Shown: positions 29,540-38,686, numbered from the stretch's first letter. The stretch is DNA of 64,000 bases from Amycolatopsis vancoresmycina (GCF_000716785.1 NZ_JNYY01000013.1:124001-188000); one strand, 5' to 3'. Numbers and translations are program-made. Notes: generated from the letters alone by a model not told the origin.

Positions 29540-30387
29540 GGGGTTTCCTCTCGGGGGTAGTCGGCGCCGAGGGTGGTCTCGCGCCAGGTGTCGAAAGTGG
29601 AGCGGAGGGTGCCGAGCCGGGCGGTGGCGATGTCGTAGGCGGCCCGGCCGAGGAGCAGGCGCAGCGGCGGTTCGGCGCTGCCGACCGCGGTGATGATCGC
29701 TTCGGCGGCGCGGACCGGGTCGCCCGGCTGGTGGCCGTAGGTGGCGAGCGTCGCTTCGCGGCGGGCGCCCGCGGTTTCGGCGTAGTCGTCGATGCGGATC
29801 GCCGACTGCCGCATCGAGGGGCCGGACCAGCCGGTGCGGAACGCGGCGGGCTCGACGATGGTCACCTTGATGCCCAGCGGCGCCACTTCCGCGGCCAGGG
29901 ACTCCGACAGCCCCTCCACGGCGAACTTCGTCGCGTGGTAGTAGCCGGTGGCGCCGAAGGCCGCGAGGCCGCCGAGGGACGACACGGTGACGACGTGCCC
30001 GCTGCGGCGGGCCCGCATGCCCGGCAGCACGGCCCGGGTGACGTCGGCGAGGCCGAACACGTTGGTGTCGAACAGCTTCCGGATCTCGGCGTCCTCGCCT
30101 TCCTCGACCGCGGCGAGGTAGCCGTAGCCGGCGTTGCCGACCAGGACGTCGATCCGGCCGAAGGTCGCTTCGGCCTGCTTGACCGCGTCGACGACCTGGG
30201 TGTGGTCGGTGACGTCGAGCGGCAGCGCCAGCGCGCGGTCGCCGTGGGCGGCGACGAGGTCGGCGACCCGCGCCGGGTCGCGGGCGGTGACGACCGCGCG
30301 CAGGCCGTGGCCGAGCACGGCCTCGGCCAGGGCGCGGCCGAGGCCGCGGGAGCAGCCGGTGATGAACCAGACAGCGCTTTCAGGCAT
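29536..30387 (-). CDS. Short-chain dehydrogenase/reductase
   Basis: 283 residues. ITGCSRGLGRALAEAVL, VGNAGYG, SSLGGLAA and YYHATKFA supply the cofactor site and the Ser-Tyr-Lys triad. The C-terminus (RLLLGRAAYDIATARLGTL) is of the length found in oxidoreductases resembling the YbbO/retinol group. It lies 36 bases after the XRE regulator and overlaps the next SDR by four bases, giving a three-gene unit. Confidence 0.92.
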   Translation of the reverse strand: MPESAVWFITGCSRGLGRALAEAVLGHGLRAVVTARDPARVADLVAAHGDRALALPLDVTDHTQVVDAVKQAEATFGRIDVLVGNAGYGYLAAVEEGEDAEIRKLFDTNVFGLADVTRAVLPGMRARRSGHVVTVSSLGGLAAFGATGYYHATKFAVEGLSESLAAEVAPLGIKVTIVEPAAFRTGWSGPSMRQSAIRIDDYAETAGARREATLATYGHQPGDPVRAAEAIITAVGSAEPPLRLLLGRAAYDIATARLGTLRSTFDTWRETTLGADYPREETP

Positions 30388-30423
30388 GACGAATTACTCC
30401 GTCCATTGTGGAAGGAAAGGGAA

Positions 30424-31245
30424 TCAGGACGCGGCGAGGCTGCCCAGCAGCGCGAGCGCCGCTTCCGAGGGGCTGCCCGGCTCGGCCTGGTAGACGATCA
30501 GCTGCTGGCCGGGCGCGCTGTTCACGGTCAGTGCCTCGTAGCTCAGCTCCAGCTCACCGACCAGCCGGTGCCGGAACCGCTTGGTCTCGCGGGTCTTCTG
30601 CCGGATGTCGTGACGCGCCCACAGCCGGCGGAAGTCCGCGCTCTTGACCGACAGCTCGCCGACCGTCTCGATGAGCCGCGGGTCGTCCGGGTCGATCCCG
30701 GCGGCCGCGCGGAGGCCGCCGACCGTGTTGACCGCCACGCGCTCCCAGTCCGGGTAGAACGCACGGGCGTCCGGGTCGAGGAACACCAGGCGGACCAGGT
30801 CACCGCTGTGGGTGTGCCCGGCGAACAACGCCTCGCCCAGCGCGTTGTGCGCGAGCACCTCGAGGCAGGGACCGAGGACCAGCGCGGGCGTGGCCGGCCA
30901 GCCGTCCATCAGGCGCAGCAGGTTCGGGCTGACCCGCTCCGGCCGCCGGGCGCGCCGGCGGCGCGCGGGCACCGGCTGGGCCAGCCGGTGCAGGTGTGCG
31001 GTGGCCTCTTCGTCCAGCGCCAGCCCGCGGGCGAGCGCGTCGACGACCTGGGCCGACGGGTTCCGCTCGCGGCCCTGCTCCAGCCGGACGTAGTAGTCGG
31101 TGCTGACCCCGGCCAGGACCGCCACCTCCTCGCGGCGCAGGCCCGCGACCCGGCGCGGCCCGCCCGCGGGCAGGCCGAGCTCCGCCGGGCCCACCTGTTC
31201 ACGGCGGGCCCGGAGGAACTCCCCGAGTACGTTTTCCGCGGCCAT
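30424..31245 (-). CDS. XRE-family regulator with MmyB-like ligand domain
   Basis: 273 residues. N-terminal HTH (FLRARREQVGPAELG, VAVLAGVSTDYYVRLEQGRERNPS) followed by the MmyB-like sensor domain (ALVLGPCLEVLAHNALGEALF ... NTVGGLRAAAGIDPDDPRLIETVGELS). These regulators often sit beside SDR genes and control them, as here: two SDRs follow within 36 bases on the same strand. Confidence 0.92.
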   Translation of the reverse strand: MAAENVLGEFLRARREQVGPAELGLPAGGPRRVAGLRREEVAVLAGVSTDYYVRLEQGRERNPSAQVVDALARGLALDEEATAHLHRLAQPVPARRRRARRPERVSPNLLRLMDGWPATPALVLGPCLEVLAHNALGEALFAGHTHSGDLVRLVFLDPDARAFYPDWERVAVNTVGGLRAAAGIDPDDPRLIETVGELSVKSADFRRLWARHDIRQKTRETKRFRHRLVGELELSYEALTVNSAPGQQLIVYQAEPGSPSEAALALLGSLAAS

Positions 31246-31299
31246 GATCCGAGGCTAACCCGGATCGCGCGGGGGCGGGTGGCCGTGGCGCACCCACCC

Positions 31300-32871
31300 T
31301 CAGACCAGCCGGATCGGCTCGCCGTCCCCGTCCGCCCGCACCAGCCTCGCCGACGCCGAGCGCCCGTCGACGTCCAGCTCCATCACCGCGTTCCCGAAGT
31401 GCGGCCCGGACACGCAGTGCCACGACAGCGGCGCGGGCGGGACCCCGGTGCGGCGCGCCAGCCACTCGCTCACCCGCGTCAGCCGCCGCGACCAGCCGGC
31501 GCGGAAGAGCCGGTTCATGTACCACGGCACGGTGTTGTGCACCGGCGAGCAGGTCAGCTGGTGGACCGGCGCCGCCGTGGCGCCGGGGAACTCGGCCTGC
31601 GCGACGTACGCGTGGTGCACGTCGCCGGAAAGCACGTTGACCGAGGCCGGGCCCTCGTCCGCGACGCGGGCGACGAGCTTCGCCAGCCGCTCGAACGACG
31701 CGCGGAACGCCGGCCAGTGCTCCAGGTCCAGCAGCTGCCGCAGCCATTCGCTGACCCGGCCGACGACGCCGGGCCGGGCGCAGAGCCGCTCGTTGACCGA
31801 CTGCGCGGCCGACAGCGCGGTCGGCAGCAGCCACGGCAGCGAGGTGCCGATCAGCAGGTGGTCGAACGGGCCCGACGCCTGCTCCTCGATCCAGCGGAAC
31901 TCCTCGTCGCCGATCATCGACCGCTGCCCGCCGGCGAGGATCCGCCCCGCCCGCGAGTCGATGACCAGCAGCCGGACCGGGCCGAAGTCACGCCGGTAGG
32001 ACCACCGCGTGCCCTTGGCGCCGTCCGCTTCCCGGTCGGCGCGGTCGGCGAACTCGCGCAGCACCGCGGCGTTGTCCTCACCCGATTTGGTGACGTGCTG
32101 GTAGAGGTCGTCCTCGGCGAGTTCGTCCGGACCGAGGTTGCCCAGGTGCTGGTACACCCAGTACGAGACGAGCGCGCCGCGGATCCGCTCCCGCCACCAG
32201 GACGTCCTGGCCATCTGCGCGCGCCAGGCCTGTGACGTGTTCCAGTCGTCGCGGACGTCGTGGTCGTCGAAGATCATCGACGTCGGCACGGTGGACAGCA
32301 GCCAGCGCACCGCCGGGTCGCACCAGGCCTCGTGGTACAGGTGGCAGTACTCCTCGAAGTCGGCGACCTCCTTGCCCGGCGGTTTGCCCGTGTCACGCCG
32401 CCCGGCCAGCCACTGCTGCGTCGCGTCGGTCGTTTCGTCGGCGTAGACCTGGTCGCCCAGCAGGAGCAGCGATTCCGGCCATTCGGCCTCGTCGATCCCG
32501 GCCATCCGGTGGGCGTACGCGGCGAGCGCGTCCGGGCCCAGCGCGTCCTGCTCCCGCGGCTTGCGGCAGGACCCGAAGACCAGCCGGAACCGCGGATCGC
32601 CGGGACGCAGGGTGCGGATCCGGCTCGGCGGCAGGGACCTGCCCGGCTCCGGCCAGACCAGCGTGCCGTCGAGGCGGACCTCGTACGGCGTGCTGCGCCC
32701 CGGCTCGAGCCCGGTCAGCACGACGAGGGCGTAGTGGTGGCCGTCGACCTCGAAGGTCCGGGCGGACGCGTCGGCGACGGCGACTTCGCACGGGCCGGCG
32801 GCCTCCACCCAGATCGTCGCCGAATCGGCGTTCACGTGCCGCAGCAGCGGGCCCAGGAGCAGCTCGGTCAT
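31300..32871 (-). CDS. PhoD-like alkaline phosphatase family protein
   Basis: 523 residues from ATG at 32871; the much longer frame upstream is antisense to the xylanase gene. A beta-sandwich N-terminus is followed by the metallophosphatase core: FGSCRKPREQD, LLLGDQVYAD, FDDHDVRDDWN and VLSGDVHHAYVA supply metal ligands. PhoD enzymes are phosphodiesterases and monoesterases, usually Tat-exported; this one has no signal peptide, so it may act in the cytoplasm. Confidence 0.88.
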   Translation of the reverse strand: MTELLLGPLLRHVNADSATIWVEAAGPCEVAVADASARTFEVDGHHYALVVLTGLEPGRSTPYEVRLDGTLVWPEPGRSLPPSRIRTLRPGDPRFRLVFGSCRKPREQDALGPDALAAYAHRMAGIDEAEWPESLLLLGDQVYADETTDATQQWLAGRRDTGKPPGKEVADFEEYCHLYHEAWCDPAVRWLLSTVPTSMIFDDHDVRDDWNTSQAWRAQMARTSWWRERIRGALVSYWVYQHLGNLGPDELAEDDLYQHVTKSGEDNAAVLREFADRADREADGAKGTRWSYRRDFGPVRLLVIDSRAGRILAGGQRSMIGDEEFRWIEEQASGPFDHLLIGTSLPWLLPTALSAAQSVNERLCARPGVVGRVSEWLRQLLDLEHWPAFRASFERLAKLVARVADEGPASVNVLSGDVHHAYVAQAEFPGATAAPVHQLTCSPVHNTVPWYMNRLFRAGWSRRLTRVSEWLARRTGVPPAPLSWHCVSGPHFGNAVMELDVDGRSASARLVRADGDGEPIRLV

Positions 32872-33018
32872 CCCGGAATCCTGCCAGAACGCGGGCGGCG
32901 CGGCCGATCGGTGAGCGGTTCGAAAGGTGCCGAAACATTCCGATAATCGTTGACCGGCCGGGAGGGCCGACGAACCATCATCGCAGTTCCCTTCCCGCCC
33001 CCGGAAAGGATTCCTCGA

Positions 33019-35250
33019 GTGCGAAGACTCCTCACGGCCCTCTCCGCCGCCGTGCTGGCGATCGCCGCCGCGATCGTGCTGGTCGTGGCGGCGCAGCCGG
33101 CGTCCGCGGCCACGCTGACCCGGGTCACCGACTTCGGCAGCAATCCCAGCAACCTCAACATGTACACCTACGTCCCGGACCGGGTCGCCGCGCGCCCCGC
33201 GCTGCTGGTAGCGATCCACTACTGCACCGGTTCGGCGTCGGCGGTGTTCAACGGCTACGCCCGCGACTACGTCACCGCGGCCGACCAGTACGGGTACGTC
33301 ATCGTGTTCCCGGAAGCCACCCGCAGCGGGCAGTGTTTCGACGTCTCTTCGCCGCAGGCACTGACCCGCGGCGGCGGCAGCGACCCGGTCGGCATCCTGT
33401 CGATGGTCAACTGGGCCAAGCAGCGCTACAACGTCGATGCCTCCCGCGTGTACGTCACCGGGTTCTCCTCGGGCGCGATGATGACGAACGTGCTCGCCGC
33501 GGAGTACCCGGACGTGTTCGCGGCCGGCTCGGCGTTCATGGGCGTGCCCGCCGGGTGTTTCGGCACCACGGACGGGTCCAGCTGGAACAGCCAGTGCGCG
33601 AACGGCCAGATCGTCAAATCCGCGCAGCAGTGGGGCGACCAGGCCCGGCAGATGAGCGGCGGGCGCAGCGGCCCGTACCCGCGGATGCAGCTGTGGCACG
33701 GCACCGCCGACGACACGCTGCGCTACCCGAACTTCGGGGAGGAGATCAAGCAGTGGACCAACCTGCAGGGGGTGAGCCAGACACCGTCGTCGACCGACTC
33801 CCCGCAGTCCGGCTGGACGCGCACGCGTTACGGCGGCACGGGGACACAGGCGCCGGTCGAGGGCGTCAGCGTCCAGGGTGCCGGGCATGCGTTGCCGCAG
33901 AACGGGATGGTGGCGTACGCGATCAACTTCCTCGGGCTGAACAGCGGCGGCCCGGCCACGACGACGCCGACCACGCCCACCACTCCCACCACGACGACGT
34001 CGTCCACGCCGCCCGCCGGGACCACATTGGGCAGTGCGGCGGCCCGGACCGGGCGGTACTTCGGCACGGCGGTGTCGGCGAGCAAGCTGTCCGACAGCGT
34101 CTACACCGGCATCCTGAGCCGCGAGTTCTCCATGATCACGCCGGAGAACGAGATGAAGATCGACGCGACCGAGCCGTCGCAGGGGCAGTTCTCGTACGCG
34201 AACGCCGACCGGATCGTGAGCCAGGCGGCGAGCCAGGGCGCCCGGATGCGCGGGCACACGCTGGCCTGGTACTCGCAGCAGCCGGGGTGGATGCAGAGCA
34301 TGGAAGGCTCGGCGCTGCGGCAGGCGATGCTCAACCACATCACGCAGGTGGCGTCGCACTACCGGGGCAAGATCTACGCCTGGGACGTGGTGAACGAGGC
34401 GTTCGCCGACGGCGGGTCGGGTGCCCGGCGCGACTCGAACCTGCAGCGCACGGGCGACGACTGGATCGAGGTGGCGTTCCGCGCGGCGCGCTCGGCCGAC
34501 CCGGACGCGAAGCTCTGCTACAACGACTACAACACCGACGACTGGAACCAGGCGAAGACCCAGGCGGTGTACCGCATGGTGCAGGACTTCAAGTCCCGCG
34601 GCGTGCCGATCGACTGCGTCGGTTTCCAGTCGCACTTCAACAGCAACAGCCCGGTGCCGTCGAACTACCGGACGACGCTGCAGAACTTCGCCGACCTCGG
34701 CGTGGACGTGCAGATCACGGAGCTGGACGTCGAGGGCTCGGGAACGGCCCAGGCGAACAACTTCCGCACGGTGACGCAGGCGTGCACGGCGGTCGCGCGC
34801 TGCACCGGCATGACGACGTGGGGTATCCGTGACACGGACTCGTGGCGGGCGTCGGCGACCCCGCTGCTGTTCGACGGCAACGGCCAGAAGAAGGAGGCGT
34901 ACACGGCGGTGCTCGACACGCTGAACGGCGGCACACCGCCGGACGGCGGCACCACGACGCCGACCACGACTCCGACGTCGGCACCCTGTTCGGCCGCTTA
35001 CCTCAAGACGGCGGAGTGGAACGTCGGGTTCAACGGCCAGGTGACGGTGTCGGGGACGAACAACTGGGTCCTCACCATCACGTTCCACGCGCCGCAGAAG
35101 GTGATCGGCAGCTGGAACTACACGGGAACGTGGGACAGCACGGGCTATGTGCTGACGGCGAGGCCCAACGGAAGCGGCAACGTCATCGGCTTCACGGTCC
35201 AGCACGGCGGAAACCTGACCCCGCCGACGGTGACCTGCGCGGTGGGATGA
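33019..35250 (+). CDS. Secreted esterase - GH10 xylanase - CBM2 protein
   Basis: 743 residues; GTG at 33019 with GGAAAGGA upstream. Signal peptide residues 1-31 (LLTALSAAVLAIAAAIVLVV, ASA cut). Residues about 32-310 are a PHB-depolymerase/LpqC-type CE1 esterase (GFSSGAMM near 150, LWHGTADDT, GAGHALPQNG). A Thr/Pro linker follows. Residues about 335-640 are a GH10 xylanase: WDVVNEAF has the acid/base Glu (about 460) and ITELDVEG the nucleophile (about 568). After a second Thr/Pro linker, residues 655-743 are a CBM2 cellulose-binding module. Acetyl or feruloyl removal plus backbone cleavage in one polypeptide suits arabinoxylan breakdown. Confidence 0.93.
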   Translation: MRRLLTALSAAVLAIAAAIVLVVAAQPASAATLTRVTDFGSNPSNLNMYTYVPDRVAARPALLVAIHYCTGSASAVFNGYARDYVTAADQYGYVIVFPEATRSGQCFDVSSPQALTRGGGSDPVGILSMVNWAKQRYNVDASRVYVTGFSSGAMMTNVLAAEYPDVFAAGSAFMGVPAGCFGTTDGSSWNSQCANGQIVKSAQQWGDQARQMSGGRSGPYPRMQLWHGTADDTLRYPNFGEEIKQWTNLQGVSQTPSSTDSPQSGWTRTRYGGTGTQAPVEGVSVQGAGHALPQNGMVAYAINFLGLNSGGPATTTPTTPTTPTTTTSSTPPAGTTLGSAAARTGRYFGTAVSASKLSDSVYTGILSREFSMITPENEMKIDATEPSQGQFSYANADRIVSQAASQGARMRGHTLAWYSQQPGWMQSMEGSALRQAMLNHITQVASHYRGKIYAWDVVNEAFADGGSGARRDSNLQRTGDDWIEVAFRAARSADPDAKLCYNDYNTDDWNQAKTQAVYRMVQDFKSRGVPIDCVGFQSHFNSNSPVPSNYRTTLQNFADLGVDVQITELDVEGSGTAQANNFRTVTQACTAVARCTGMTTWGIRDTDSWRASATPLLFDGNGQKKEAYTAVLDTLNGGTPPDGGTTTPTTTPTSAPCSAAYLKTAEWNVGFNGQVTVSGTNNWVLTITFHAPQKVIGSWNYTGTWDSTGYVLTARPNGSGNVIGFTVQHGGNLTPPTVTCAVG

Positions 35251-35275
35251 CTGTGACCGTGGCCACGGTCACAGT
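35250..35275. promoter_or_regulatory. Perfect 26-bp palindrome after the xylanase gene
   Basis: The sequence from the last base of the xylanase stop codon to 35275 is exactly self-complementary with no spacer (core GACCGTGGCCACGGTC). Without a loop it is a poor RNA hairpin, although a four-base loop could open. It could be a terminator or an operator for the small gene at 35336. Confidence 0.55.
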
Positions 35276-35335
35276 GGACGCCGGCCCGGCCGAGGCGGCG
35301 CGAAAACTGTCGGTGGTGGCGGATAGCCTCAGCAC

Positions 35336-35548
35336 ATGAAAACGGACGACGCGACGGTCCCGGCGCACCAGCTCACCAAGGGCCAGTGGTTCTGGCACGA
35401 GCCGGCGCCGGGGCTGCCCGCGTGGCAGCTGCAGGTGAATTCGGCGGAGTTGCTGGAGGACTCCGTCGAGATCTTCACCACGGACGAGGAGCGGGAACTG
35501 GTTTCGTACCCGCGGAACCGGTTGGTCAGGCTGGCCGGAGCGGCCTGA
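35336..35548 (+). CDS. Small hypothetical protein (70 aa)
   Basis: 70 residues with an SH3-like look (LTKGQWFWHEPAPGLPAWQLQV, then EIFTTDEERELVSYPRNRLVRL). Weak ribosome site. I do not know the family, but the balanced composition and a strong terminator 23 bases downstream argue that it is real. A perfect palindrome lies 61 bases upstream. Confidence 0.6.
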   Translation: MKTDDATVPAHQLTKGQWFWHEPAPGLPAWQLQVNSAELLEDSVEIFTTDEERELVSYPRNRLVRLAGAA

Positions 35549-35570
35549 GGAAGGAAATCGTGGGGGTGGG

Positions 35571-35609
35571 AAGGTGGCCGCGCCCGCGAGGGTGGGGCGC
35601 GGCCACCTT
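35571..35609 (+). terminator. Perfect 15-bp stem terminator
   Basis: AAGGTGGCCGCGCCC (35571-35585) pairs exactly with 35595-35609 around a 9-base loop, 22 bases after the stop of the 70-residue gene. The rest of the gap to 35834 holds no gene that I can support. Confidence 0.7.
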
Positions 35610-35834
35610 GGTGCAGCAGGGGATTGCCTTCGGGTATCAGGTTCCCTGTGCTTCGGCACGAACTGCCGGTGGGGCAGGCTCAAGAGCGCCTGAGATCACT
35701 CGGCCCTTGGCGCTGCTGGTGATTCCGGCGTTGCCGCTGTAGGTCGTGACGACTGCGTTCGTCGCCGGTGATCGTTTTCCTGGCGGGCGCGATGCCCGCC
35801 GGCTTTTCGTGAGCCGACGGGCGGCCCCTTTTCC

Positions 35835-36356
35835 TCAGGACGGGTCGGCGTCTCGGAGTGCCGCCGGGCGCCAGGTCATGCGGACCGTCGTGCCCTTGGT
35901 GCTGCTGTCGATGTCGGACTGGTCCGTCACCTGGTCGATCAGCAGCAGGCCGCGGCCGCCCGAGGTGCGGAGGCCCGCCACGCGGGGCCGGGTCGCCGGG
36001 ATTCCGCAGCCGGTGTCCGTCACCGTCACGGTGACCGCGTCGCCCGCTCGGCTCGCCTGGAGGCGGGCCCAGCCGTGGCCGTCCGGGTAGGCGTGGGCCG
36101 CCACGTTCGCCAGGGCTTCGTACGTCGCCAGGGTGATGTCGTGCGTGCTGTCCGGGTCGAGCGGGAGCTCGCTCAGCCACTGGATCAGCTTGCGGCGCAG
36201 GCCGGCCATCTCGTTGGGCAGAGCCGGCGCCAGCTCTTCGAAGGTCGAGGCGACCACGGGCCCGGCGGCGATGCGCTCGGGTGCCGTGGTCCCGGCTTGG
36301 TCGGCGTCGGTGTTCTCACCCGTATCGACGCCAGTTTCCGGGGTATGTCGATACAC
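35835..36356 (-). CDS. HATPase-domain anti-sigma-type serine kinase
   Basis: 173 residues, with about 40 residues of acidic N-terminal extension. ATPase motifs: N box TYEALANVAAHAY, G1 VTDTGCGIP, G2 GRGLLLIDQVTD. Same family as the kinases at 17050 and 22916, but away from the cluster and without STAS or PP2C neighbours. CGGTGGGTAG lies upstream at 36414-36423, the same ten bases as before the kinase at 17050. Confidence 0.85.
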   Translation of the reverse strand: MYRHTPETGVDTGENTDADQAGTTAPERIAAGPVVASTFEELAPALPNEMAGLRRKLIQWLSELPLDPDSTHDITLATYEALANVAAHAYPDGHGWARLQASRAGDAVTVTVTDTGCGIPATRPRVAGLRTSGGRGLLLIDQVTDQSDIDSSTKGTTVRMTWRPAALRDADPS

Positions 36357-36413
36357 GATTCGCTCCCATCAGTCAGCCGCGGTTCCCCCGTTTCGGCGGG
36401 CTTCTCCGGTGGA

Positions 36414-36423
36414 CTACCCACCG
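36414..36423 (-). promoter_or_regulatory. CGGTGGGTAG motif upstream of HATPase gene
   Basis: On the minus strand the ten bases are identical to 17011-17020, both upstream of a HATPase kinase gene; a further GGGTAA lies at about 36433-36438. It may be a -10 element for a SigB-like sigma factor. Confidence 0.35.
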
Positions 36424-36603
36424 CCACGGAGTCTTACCCGTTGTGCTTCGTGAGATGTCTCGCTACAGTGAAGGCGCTCCTCGCGGATGCCGGCCCCTCG
36501 GCCGCCCGGAGGCAGCTCCCCGGATCCAGGCCACTCGGCCTCTTTCCTTCGTTCCCGGCCACGCCGTCTTCGCGCGGGCCGGCCACCTCATCAGGAGACA
36601 CCC

Positions 36604-37665
36604 ATGTCGTTCCACGGCATCCTCGACCTGTCCGGCAAGACCCCTTACGTCCGGCCCGGCTACCGGGCGGCGCCCGACGACGTCGCCCTCCCGCTCGCCC
36701 TCGTCCGCAAGCACGACCTGCGGCCGGGCGACGAAATCACCGGCACCACCGAGCAGATCACCAGCGTCAACGGCGCCGACCCGGCCGAACCGCGGCCGCG
36801 GTTCGCCGACCTCGTCCCGGTCCACCCGGACCGGCGGCTGCTGCTCGAAACCACACCGGCGCGGCTGCTGCCCCGCGTCATCGACCTCGTCACCCCGCTC
36901 GGCCGGGGGCAGCGCGCCCTGGTCGTCTCGCCGCCGAAAGCCGGGAAAACCACGGTGCTGAGCGAAATCGGCCACGGCCTGTCGGTCAACCACCCGGACT
37001 GCCGGCTGCTCGTCCTGCTCGCCGACGAACGGCCGGAGGAGGTCACCGAGCTGCGCCGGACGGTGCGCGGCGAGGTGATCGCGTCCACTTTCGACCGGCC
37101 GCCGGCGGAGCACGTCGCGGTGGCGGAGCTCACCGTCGAGCGCGCGAAGCGCCTGGTGGAGAAGGGCGAAGACGTCGTCCTCCTGCTCGACTCGCTGACC
37201 CGTCTCGGCCGCGCGTACAACCTTTCGGCGCGCCCGTCGGGCCGCACGCTGTCCGGCGGCGTCGACGCGGCCGCGCTGCAGCCGATGAAGCGGATCCTCG
37301 GCGCCGCTCGGAACGTCGAGGGCGGCGGCTCCCTCACGATCATCGCGTCGGCCCTGGTGGAGACGGGTTCCCTGGCCGACACGGTGTTCTTCGAGGAGTT
37401 GAAGAGCACCGGCAACGCCGAACTCAAGCTCGACCGCAAAACGGCCGAGCGACGCGTCTTCCCGGCGGTCGACGTGGCCGCATCCGGCACCCGGCGCGAA
37501 GAACTGCTGGTGACACCGGGCGAGCTCGCCGCGATGCGCGAGGTCCGGCGGGCGCTGCCGGGGCCGCACGCGATCGAGCAGCTCCTGGACCAGCTCCGCA
37601 AGACCGGCTCCAACGCCGAGTTCCTCCTGCGCGTGACGGGCGCCTCCTTGCCCGCCGCGGCCTGA
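36604..37665 (+). CDS. Short second Rho-type transcription termination factor
   Basis: 353 residues; ATG at 36604 with AGGAG upstream. It begins almost directly at the RNA-binding OB fold (FHGILDLSGKTPYVRPGYRA), lacking the N-terminal helical domain and the long basic extension of housekeeping actinobacterial Rho (usually over 600 residues). The RecA-like motor is intact: SPPKAGKTT P-loop, LLLDSLTRLGRAYN, ALVETGSLADTVFFEELKSTGNAEL and the SGTRREELL tail. Probably an active hexameric helicase with altered RNA loading, possibly an auxiliary copy. The 247-base leader is long enough for autogenous control. Confidence 0.85.
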   Translation: MSFHGILDLSGKTPYVRPGYRAAPDDVALPLALVRKHDLRPGDEITGTTEQITSVNGADPAEPRPRFADLVPVHPDRRLLLETTPARLLPRVIDLVTPLGRGQRALVVSPPKAGKTTVLSEIGHGLSVNHPDCRLLVLLADERPEEVTELRRTVRGEVIASTFDRPPAEHVAVAELTVERAKRLVEKGEDVVLLLDSLTRLGRAYNLSARPSGRTLSGGVDAAALQPMKRILGAARNVEGGGSLTIIASALVETGSLADTVFFEELKSTGNAELKLDRKTAERRVFPAVDVAASGTRREELLVTPGELAAMREVRRALPGPHAIEQLLDQLRKTGSNAEFLLRVTGASLPAAA

Positions 37666-37669
37666 GCAA

Positions 37670-37846
37670 TCAGCGGCCGCGACGCTCCCGGAGTTCGCCG
37701 ATCACCTGCTGCCCGGTGCTTTCGGCGTCCTCGACCCCGGACGGCGGTTCACCCTGCCCGGGGCGGTAGAGATCGTCCTCGTCCCGCCCGGGATCGGCAG
37801 TGCCGGGCCGCGCGATCTCGGGCTGCTGTTCGTCCGGCTGCGACAT
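37670..37846 (-). CDS. Small acidic hypothetical protein (58 aa)
   Basis: 58 residues from ATG at 37846, chosen because GGAG lies five bases upstream; an ATG at 37861 overlapping the upstream stop is the alternative. Hydrophilic, Pro/Glu/Asp-rich (IARPGTADPGRDEDDLYRPG), probably disordered. Second gene after a small membrane protein gene. Confidence 0.5.
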   Translation of the reverse strand: MSQPDEQQPEIARPGTADPGRDEDDLYRPGQGEPPSGVEDAESTGQQVIGELRERRGR

Positions 37847-37857
37847 CCCGGCTCCGT

Positions 37858-38136
37858 TCATCGAGGCGGCTGATAGGGCGTGGCCCGCGGGTAGGACGGC
37901 CGGTCAGGCCCGCGGTTCAGGGCGGCAACGAGAAACCCGAACCCGACGACGACCACGACGAGCGCACCGGCCCCGGGAGCGGCAACCCACCACCCGAACC
38001 CGGCGGCCGCCACGACCCAGGCACCGACGAGGGTGCGCTTCGCGGTGAGCGGATACGGTTTCGGCAGTTCCCGGACGGCAGTCCCGCCGAGGACAAGCAG
38101 CCCGGCAAGGACGACGAGCAGGACGGTCAGGTACAC
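37858..38136 (-). CDS. Small membrane protein (92 aa)
   Basis: 92 residues from GTG at 38136 behind AAGGAGGA at ideal spacing; the longer frame is less likely. Two or three hydrophobic segments: LTVLLVVLAGLLVLGG, LVGAWVVAAAGFGWWV and ALVVVVVGFGFLVAAL, then a basic Pro-rich tail. Function unknown. Confidence 0.65.
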   Translation of the reverse strand: MYLTVLLVVLAGLLVLGGTAVRELPKPYPLTAKRTLVGAWVVAAAGFGWWVAAPGAGALVVVVVGFGFLVAALNRGPDRPSYPRATPYQPPR

Positions 38137-38419
38137 GGGATGTCCTCCTTCGGGGAGTCGGCCATCTCGTTGCTGACTACCCGCACGAGCGCAGGACAAG
38201 CCGTGGCGTCGGGCACAGCACGGCTCACCGGCTCGGCGGACCCGCGCCCCGGGTTCCGCAGGCCGCCCGGACCACGCGCAGTTCGGCCGGCCGCACCGCT
38301 GACTCGCCTATCAGCCTCCACCCGCGCGCACCCGAGCCGGCCACACCCTCGGCTTGCGCCCAGCTCCCGCACCAGCCCGCGCGCCGCGGCTGACCGCACC
38401 CGCCACCAGCGGCAAACCG

Positions 38420-38623
38420 TCAGGTCCCGCGGCCCGTCGACTTCTGCAGCGCGTCGATTCGCTCGGACGCCTCCGCCTTCGTCAGATTGTCCGGTACCTC
38501 CTCGCCGGCTTCCTGCGCCAGCGTCTGCAGGTACGACTTCTGCGGCCCGGTCATCGGCTCGTCGCCGGTGGTCCAGTCGCTCGGGTCCTTCTCCGGGTTC
38601 GGTTCCACCTGGTCAGTCATCAC
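38420..38623 (-). CDS. DUF3072 family protein
   Basis: 67 residues. Matches the actinobacterial DUF3072 pattern: DPSDWTTGDEPMTGPQKSYLQTLAQEAGEEVPDNLTKAEASERID (read in two parts). A short helical hydrophilic protein; function unknown. It stands alone; the 283 bases between its end and the small membrane-protein gene hold nothing I can support. Confidence 0.8.
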   Translation of the reverse strand: MMTDQVEPNPEKDPSDWTTGDEPMTGPQKSYLQTLAQEAGEEVPDNLTKAEASERIDALQKSTGRGT

Positions 38624-38686
38624 CCCTCCAATCGAACATCTGTTCGCCTGTGGTCGACTCTAGCGCAGCCGTCCGACGATCGCCGG

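Noticed and set aside
32950..33018. Upstream extension of the xylanase start to 32950
   Set aside because: The signal peptide begins exactly at the GTG at 33019, which has a ribosome site; the extension adds a Pro-rich non-signal segment.
31300..35205. 1,301-residue minus-strand protein
   Set aside because: Only its C-terminal part is PhoD-like; the rest is antisense to the xylanase gene and has shadow-frame composition. The start at 32871 is used.
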